A stretch of 64,000 nucleotides of DNA from Bolinopsis microptera (lineage: Eukaryota; Ctenophora; Tentaculata; Lobata; Bolinopsidae), in contig NC_087076.1 of the NCBI RefSeq assembly GCF_026151205.1, forward strand, positions 12,261,675 to 12,325,674, in the 5' to 3' direction. A program made the translations under genes and the position numbers. Each line of letters begins with the position of its first letter. Position 1 is the stretch's first letter. This document shows, one piece after another, positions 62,661-64,000 of the stretch. The notes under the pieces were generated by a model, which worked only from the letters and a program-made list of their open reading frames with translations, did no database searches and was not told where the DNA came from.

Positions 62661-63590
62661 CCTGTACCATTGGGACCCCCCAAAAGTAGGGTACAACTAT
62701 TGTTTTCCTTACACTTCTGATTCGTTATAATATTACTGTTACCGATTACATTAAGTCTATCCACTATCCTAAAGTGATGGTTTTCAGTTATGCACACGTC
62801 CATCATAGATTCGTTTTGACCAAATTTCACTAACCAAAGCTCTTATGATAGCGTCACCCTATTAAACCTCAGCAGTCTGGCACGACAATTGAATAAAGTA
62901 ATGTTATTAAACAATAAATGAAGGACAGTGGACAATGTGCCAACAGAACTGTCAACATTCAGTTAACCGTCCTTAACAACGTCAATAACGTACTACTTTA
63001 ACGCTATTTGCTTATTCGACTAACATTTTGCAGATAAATAACTTAATACATAGTTTTCGGCCCCAACGTTAATGTGGCTTTTGCTATGTGTTGGTTCAGC
63101 CGAATTAATTATTATGTAATCAAGTTTATTTTTCTCTTTTAGTTAGTTGTCATCCGGCCAAACATTAAGCAACTTATATTGCAGCACCATTTTTCAATTA
63201 GAATATTAAAATATGTCATTGTAATTTTGCATGGCTGAAATGTAACGCTTGATTTGTATATATAATAATTAATTGAATTTTCAAATAAAAAAAAAAATAA
63301 CTTAATGCTAATGATTTATTTAATACTTATTTAAAGTTTTTCATTTGTAGATCGCTTCTACTTGCAGTTCGATACTTTTCGCTGTACAATTATTTAAACA
63401 GTTTAAACGAATATAGTAAGATAATAGTAATAGTAACTGCTGCCCAATGTTGCTGGTTTCTTGACATTCTTGTACGGTAAGAGGGTATCAACCAACGTGT
63501 GAAACTATATTACACCTATAGAGTTATGCCTATGCTAGACTGTAGTATACGGTCAAAGGTGTTAGGTGTAAACCAGTATAACTCCAGTAG
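62661..63590. other. AT-rich region, no gene recognised
   Basis: No domain-bearing frame and no clear repeat. Confidence 0.45.
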
Positions 63591-63602
63591 AAAGGATGGT
63601 TT

Positions 63603-64000
63603 AACAGTAACCAAACATTAACCAATAAACAGTAACAAATAAACAGTAACAAATAAACAGTAACCAATAAACAGTAACCAATAAACAGTAACCAAACAGT
63701 AACCAATTAACAGAAACCAATAAATAGTAACCAAACAGAAACCAATAAACAGTAACCAATAAATAGTAACCAAACAGAAACCAATAAACAGTAACCAATA
63801 AACAGTAACCAAACAGTAACCAATTAACAGTAACCAATAAACAGTAACCAATAAGTAGTAACCAATAAATAGTAACCAATAAATAGTAACCAAACAGAAA
63901 CCAATAAACAGTAACCAATAAACAGTAACCAATTAACAGTAACCAATTAACAGTAACCAATAAACAGTAACCAATAAGTAGTAACCAATTAACAGTAACC
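63603..64000 (+). repeat. 14-bp minisatellite (acagtaaccaataa), runs off the window
   Basis: About 28 units, alternating caataa, caattaa and caaac spacers after cagtaac. The long minus-strand frames over it are artefacts. Confidence 0.9.

Noticed and set aside
63601-63960. Minus-strand hydrophobic repeat protein
   Set aside because: Translation of a 14-bp minisatellite; several frames are open at once.

Overview
This window comes from a metazoan, most likely a marine invertebrate whose phylum I cannot fix. Coding sequence sits in short GT-AG exons separated by AT-rich introns. There are animal-type LINEs, inverted-repeat DNA elements and many minisatellites. The recognisable genes are animal families: betaine-homocysteine methyltransferase, an SLC2-type sugar transporter, and an LDLa-bearing leucine/relaxin-type GPCR. 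I see no bacterial features.

Layout. Position 1-86 is the last exon of a BHMT paralogue whose body lies off the left edge. Its 3' flank matches the flank of the complete BHMT gene further right, so this is a tandem paralogue. Positions 4912-8764 (+) hold a nearly intronless gene for a 1212-residue GPCR with degenerate LDLa modules. Positions 9.2-19.4 kb hold no recognisable gene. They carry three DNA elements with inverted ends (9.8-11.9, 12.4-14.2 and 15.8-16.7 kb), nested minisatellites and a LINE tail. Positions 19510-36205 (+) are a complete BHMT gene: I assembled nine exons by splice sites and phase, giving 407 residues. Its sixth intron (8.6 kb) holds an RTE-type LINE, a possible LTR-element start and a hAT scrap. 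Its last intron holds five tandem partial copies of the terminal exon plus a CR1/jockey-type LINE. Positions 45226-37245 (-) are a sugar transporter gene of about 490 residues in eleven exons, one of them unresolved. It lies tail-to-tail with BHMT, and one of its introns contains a 2.35-kb minisatellite. Positions 45.4-64 kb have no convincing gene. They hold several minisatellites, one clean 8-bp-TSD inverted-repeat element, a LINE tail and long AT-rich stretches.

How the genes relate. BHMT remethylates homocysteine from betaine in the cytosol; the transporter moves a hexose or related solute across a membrane. They converge with about 1 kb between their stops. A transporter-like scrap next to the upstream BHMT copy suggests that the BHMT tail plus transporter neighbourhood was duplicated as a unit. 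I see no evidence of direct functional coupling.

The most unusual structure is the array of five decoy terminal exons in the last BHMT intron. Each keeps the 3' splice site and the first 29 bases of the true exon, then runs in the correct phase into the same short alternative tail and stop codon. Other notable items are a perfect 60-bp palindrome in a transporter intron, a repeated paired GGTCA-type array just upstream of the transporter start, and minisatellites with two or three nested levels of repetition.
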